From Peptococcaceae bacterium UBA3937 (GTDB taxonomy: Bacteria; Bacillota; Peptococcia; DRI-13; DTU073), in assembly GCA_002385735.1 (NCBI GenBank), contig DGEB01000058.1, forward strand, positions 7,839-23,427: a DNA stretch of 15,589 nucleotides, read 5' to 3'. Made by a program: the position numbers and the translations under genes. Positions 13,249-15,589 of the stretch are shown piece after piece. Positions within the stretch are counted from its first letter, which is position 1, and every line of letters starts with the position of its first letter. Below the pieces are notes generated by a model. The model was not told where the DNA came from. It made no database searches and worked only from the letters and a program-made list of their open reading frames with translations.

Positions 13249-15153
13249 CTACTTCTTCTGTCGAATCTCTTCGTGCAGGAGTTTCTTGAATTCGTCAAAA
13301 TCCATCGTGCCCCGGTCTCCTTCTTTACGGGTACGCAAAGCCACGGCACCGCTTGCTAACTCCTTATCGCCGACAACCAGCATATAGGGAACCTTTTCCA
13401 TCTGCGCTTCCCTGATTTTGTAACCGACTTTTTCACTGCGCTCGTCCACTTCCACCCTGATTCCCTCGGCGAACAGCTCTTCCCCGAGCTTTTGAGCATA
13501 TTCAAGCTGCCGTTCCGTGATTGGAATCACTTTTACCTGCACCGGGGCCAACCAGGTGGGAAACGCCCCTGCGTAGTGTTCCGTCAGAATCCCGATAAAA
13601 CGCTCAATGCTGCCAAAGACGACCCGGTGAATCATGACCGGGCGATGCTTTTGCCCGTCCTCCCCGATATAACTGATCTCGAATTTTTCCGGCATCTGAA
13701 AATCTAATTGAATGGTCCCGCACTGCCAGGTGCGGCCAAGGGAATCCTGCAAATGAAAGTCGATCTTCGGGCCGTAAAAAGCGCCGTCGCCAGGATTAAT
13801 CTTGTATTCCATCCCTTTCTCCCGCAAGGCATTTTCCAACGCGGAAGTGGCCGTTTCCCAAGCCTCATCGGAACCCATGTATTTTTCCGGTTTAGTGGAA
13901 AGCTCCACATGGTACGGGAAGCCAAACATTTTATAAACGCTATCGACCAGGTCAATGACACCTTTAATCTCATCGGTAATCTGTTCGGGCAAACAGAAGA
14001 TGTGGGCGTCGTCCTGGGTAAAACTCCGCACCCGCATCAAACCATGCAGGGCGCCGGATAGTTCATGCCGGTGCACCAGCCCCAATTCGGCAATCCGAAT
14101 CGGCAAATCCCGGTAGCTGTGCAACTCTGAACTGTAGACCAGAATCGCACCGGGACAGTTCATCGGTTTAATCGCGTAAGCTTCCTCATCAATGGTGGTG
14201 GTATACATATTCTCCTTGTAATGGTTCCAGTGGCCGGATCGTTTCCAGAGCTCCTGGTTTAGAATAATCGGGGTCTTGATTTCGTTATACCGCCATTCCC
14301 GGTGAATCTGCCGCCAGTAGTTCTCCAACTCATTCCGAAGCACCATTCCTTTGGGAAAAAAGAAGGGGAATCCTGGCCCTTCGTCCATTACCGCAAACAG
14401 CTTCAATTCCTGACCTAATTTGCGGTGATCCCGTTTCTTCGCTTCTTCGAGGCGGTACAAATACTCATCCAAATCCGCTTTTTTGGCGAAAGAGGTGCCG
14501 TAAATCCTCTGCAGCATCTTATTCTTTTCACTGCCGCGCCAGTATGCGCCGGCTACACTCATCAGCTTGAAGGCTTTGATTTTTCCGGTGCTGGGGACAT
14601 GGGGCCCCGCGCAAAGGTCAATGAAATCGCCCTGCTGATAAACGGAAATCCCGGCGTCCTCCGGCAAGTCTTCGATTAGTTCCACTTTATAGTTTTCCCC
14701 TTTTTCCTTAAAAAACGCGATGGCCTCTTCCCGGCTGATTTCTTTTCGGACTAAAGGCAAATCCTCTTTGATGATCTTTTCCATTTCGGCTTCGATTTTG
14801 GCCAAATCATCGGGCGTAAAAGTTACTTCCGTATCGAAGTCATAATAGAAGCCATCGTCGATGGCCGGCCCGATGGCCAGCTTCGTCCCGGGGAATAGCC
14901 GCTGTACCGCCTGAGCAAGGACATGAGAGGAAGTGTGACGGTAGGCGTCTCTCCCTTGCTCCGACTCAAAAGTGAGGATTTCCAACGTTCCGTTCTCCTC
15001 CACCGGGAACGATAAATCCACCACCCTGTCGTTAAATCTGCCCACCAGCGCGTTTTTGGCCAAGCCCTTGCTGATGTCTTCCGCAATCTGCATAACCGTT
15101 GTGCCGGCTTCGTATTGTTTCACCGAGCCGTCTTTTAAAGTAATATTGACCAT
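13249..15153 (-). CDS. thrS: Threonine--tRNA ligase
   Basis: This 634-residue enzyme of normal length charges tRNA-Thr. The TGS domain covers about 1-62. The N2 editing domain has H73xxxH77 (HTSSH) and C181xxxH185 (CAGPH), the usual metal-type site for removing mischarged Ser. The class II core holds the zinc ligands Cys333 (MNCPG), His384 (DDAHIFC) and His509 (MIHRVVFGSIERF) of the active site. The C-terminal anticodon-binding domain (about 535-634) contains DERSEKVGYKIREAQ. ATG 15153 is chosen over longer frames because GGAGGG lies 9 bases upstream and the protein then begins MVNITLKDGS. ATG 15162 touches the ribosome binding site and is less likely. Control is by the Thr T-box leader upstream. 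The infC promoter starts 26 bases after the stop, with no GC-rich terminator between. Confidence 0.97.
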   Translation of the reverse strand: MVNITLKDGSVKQYEAGTTVMQIAEDISKGLAKNALVGRFNDRVVDLSFPVEENGTLEILTFESEQGRDAYRHTSSHVLAQAVQRLFPGTKLAIGPAIDDGFYYDFDTEVTFTPDDLAKIEAEMEKIIKEDLPLVRKEISREEAIAFFKEKGENYKVELIEDLPEDAGISVYQQGDFIDLCAGPHVPSTGKIKAFKLMSVAGAYWRGSEKNKMLQRIYGTSFAKKADLDEYLYRLEEAKKRDHRKLGQELKLFAVMDEGPGFPFFFPKGMVLRNELENYWRQIHREWRYNEIKTPIILNQELWKRSGHWNHYKENMYTTTIDEEAYAIKPMNCPGAILVYSSELHSYRDLPIRIAELGLVHRHELSGALHGLMRVRSFTQDDAHIFCLPEQITDEIKGVIDLVDSVYKMFGFPYHVELSTKPEKYMGSDEAWETATSALENALREKGMEYKINPGDGAFYGPKIDFHLQDSLGRTWQCGTIQLDFQMPEKFEISYIGEDGQKHRPVMIHRVVFGSIERFIGILTEHYAGAFPTWLAPVQVKVIPITERQLEYAQKLGEELFAEGIRVEVDERSEKVGYKIREAQMEKVPYMLVVGDKELASGAVALRTRKEGDRGTMDFDEFKKLLHEEIRQKK

Positions 15154-15231
15154 AGTGTTCATCCCTCCATTTAAACCTGAAATACGCTGCAAAACTCAAA
15201 CGCTTTTATTCCTGAAATGCTGGGCAAACCA

Positions 15232-15262
15232 TAAAAAATCCCGCCCCTGATAGGGGCGGGAT
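15232..15262 (-). terminator. Intrinsic terminator of the thrS T-box leader
   Basis: Arms ATCCCGCCCCT and AGGGGCGGGAT (11 perfect pairs, 15252-15262 and 15238-15248) close a 3-base loop and are followed by TTTTTT. The stem starts 8 bases after the T-box motif. Confidence 0.95.
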
Positions 15263-15547
15263 CGATTAACCCGCGGTTCCACCCTGCTTGGAAGCAATAT
15301 AAAACGGGCACACATCCTTCACCTATTGCTTCCCGCTCGACCCGGTTAACGCCCGGTAACGTCTTCCCTTACTCAAACAGGATACTGGAAACTGAAACTG
15401 ACCCTGTTTTTCGGGGAAGCAGCTCACAGGTGGTCTTTTTACACCCTCGCCTGGTGATACTCGCAGCCCAGGTATCACCTCTCTGCAGGTGGTTGCGTAA
15501 AAAGTTATCCTGCTCCACGCTTCTTAACGTCATTCATGATTTGTATA
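15232..15547 (-). promoter_or_regulatory. T-box riboswitch leader for tRNA-Thr, upstream of thrS
   Basis: This leader reads uncharged tRNA-Thr and lets thrS be transcribed when Thr-tRNA is low. The T-box motif AGGGTGGAACCGCGG is at 15271-15285. Stem I has GAAGC pairing with GCTTC, a GA-type internal loop like the kink-turn of T-box stems, CAGG pairing with CCTG, and then the specifier loop. ACC (15432-15434) followed by A sits at the specifier position, a Thr codon. Above it CTTTTTAC pairs with GTAAAAAG. A hairpin GGTGATAC/GTATCACC follows. The codon agrees with the downstream enzyme. Confidence 0.95.
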
Positions 15548-15553
15548 TAGTCA

Positions 15554-15582
15554 AGAATACACCGAATAAAAATTTTATGCAA
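15554..15582 (-). promoter_or_regulatory. Candidate promoter of the thrS leader
   Basis: TTGCAT (15577-15582) and TATTCT (15554-15559) are 17 bases apart in an AT-rich stretch. Transcription would start near 15547, shortly before stem I. Confidence 0.6.
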
Positions 15583-15589
15583 GTCCCGG

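Noticed and set aside
1..15589. Mobile or defence system, CRISPR array, prophage
   Set aside because: No transposase, integrase, nuclease or repeat-spacer pattern was found on either strand. Gene content and order are those of core chromosome.

Overview
The window comes from a Gram-positive, Firmicutes-type (probably Clostridia-class) chromosome of moderate GC. The evidence is two T-box leaders, an infC-rpmI-rplT operon with its own leader, strong AGGAGG-type ribosome binding sites, a zapA next to pheST, and a steA/steB-like pair. Every gene I can support lies on the minus strand, so the window reads as a transcription series from right (15589) to left (1). The content looks like conserved core genome. 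I see no insertion sequence, phage gene, CRISPR array, tRNA or rRNA.

Right half (about 15580 to 9250), translation genes. A threonine T-box leader (specifier ACC) precedes thrS. A consensus promoter (TTGACA-N17-TATAAT) and a terminator-bearing leader, probably the L20 autoregulatory leader, precede infC-rpmI-rplT. infC appears to start at the rare codon ATC. A terminator closes that operon. Next come a SpoU-family RNA methyltransferase gene and a phenylalanine T-box leader (specifier TTC), which controls pheS-pheT. PheT carries an unusual insertion of about 80 residues before its B5 domain.

Middle (about 6550 to 4930). zapA (FtsZ-ring protein) has its own TATAAT-type promoter candidate. It is followed by a 271-bp spacer that looks like a possible dispersed repeat, and then by a NIF3-like metal-binding protein.

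Left part (about 4750 to 1), envelope genes. A compact run contains a SteA-like protein, a SteB/MctB-like membrane protein, a family 2 glycosyltransferase, a polyprenyl-phosphate sugar-phosphotransferase-like membrane protein and a DUF3866 protein cut by the window edge. SteA and SteB are linked to division-site peptidoglycan processing in corynebacteria. The two enzymes after them suggest a lipid-linked glycan step of unknown product. This is the part of the window with the least understood biology.

I did not find a clearly new system. The main points for a second look are the steAB-glycosyltransferase-phosphotransferase-DUF3866 cluster, the PheT insertion, the ATC start of infC, several palindromes in promoter regions and the spacer at 5883-6153.
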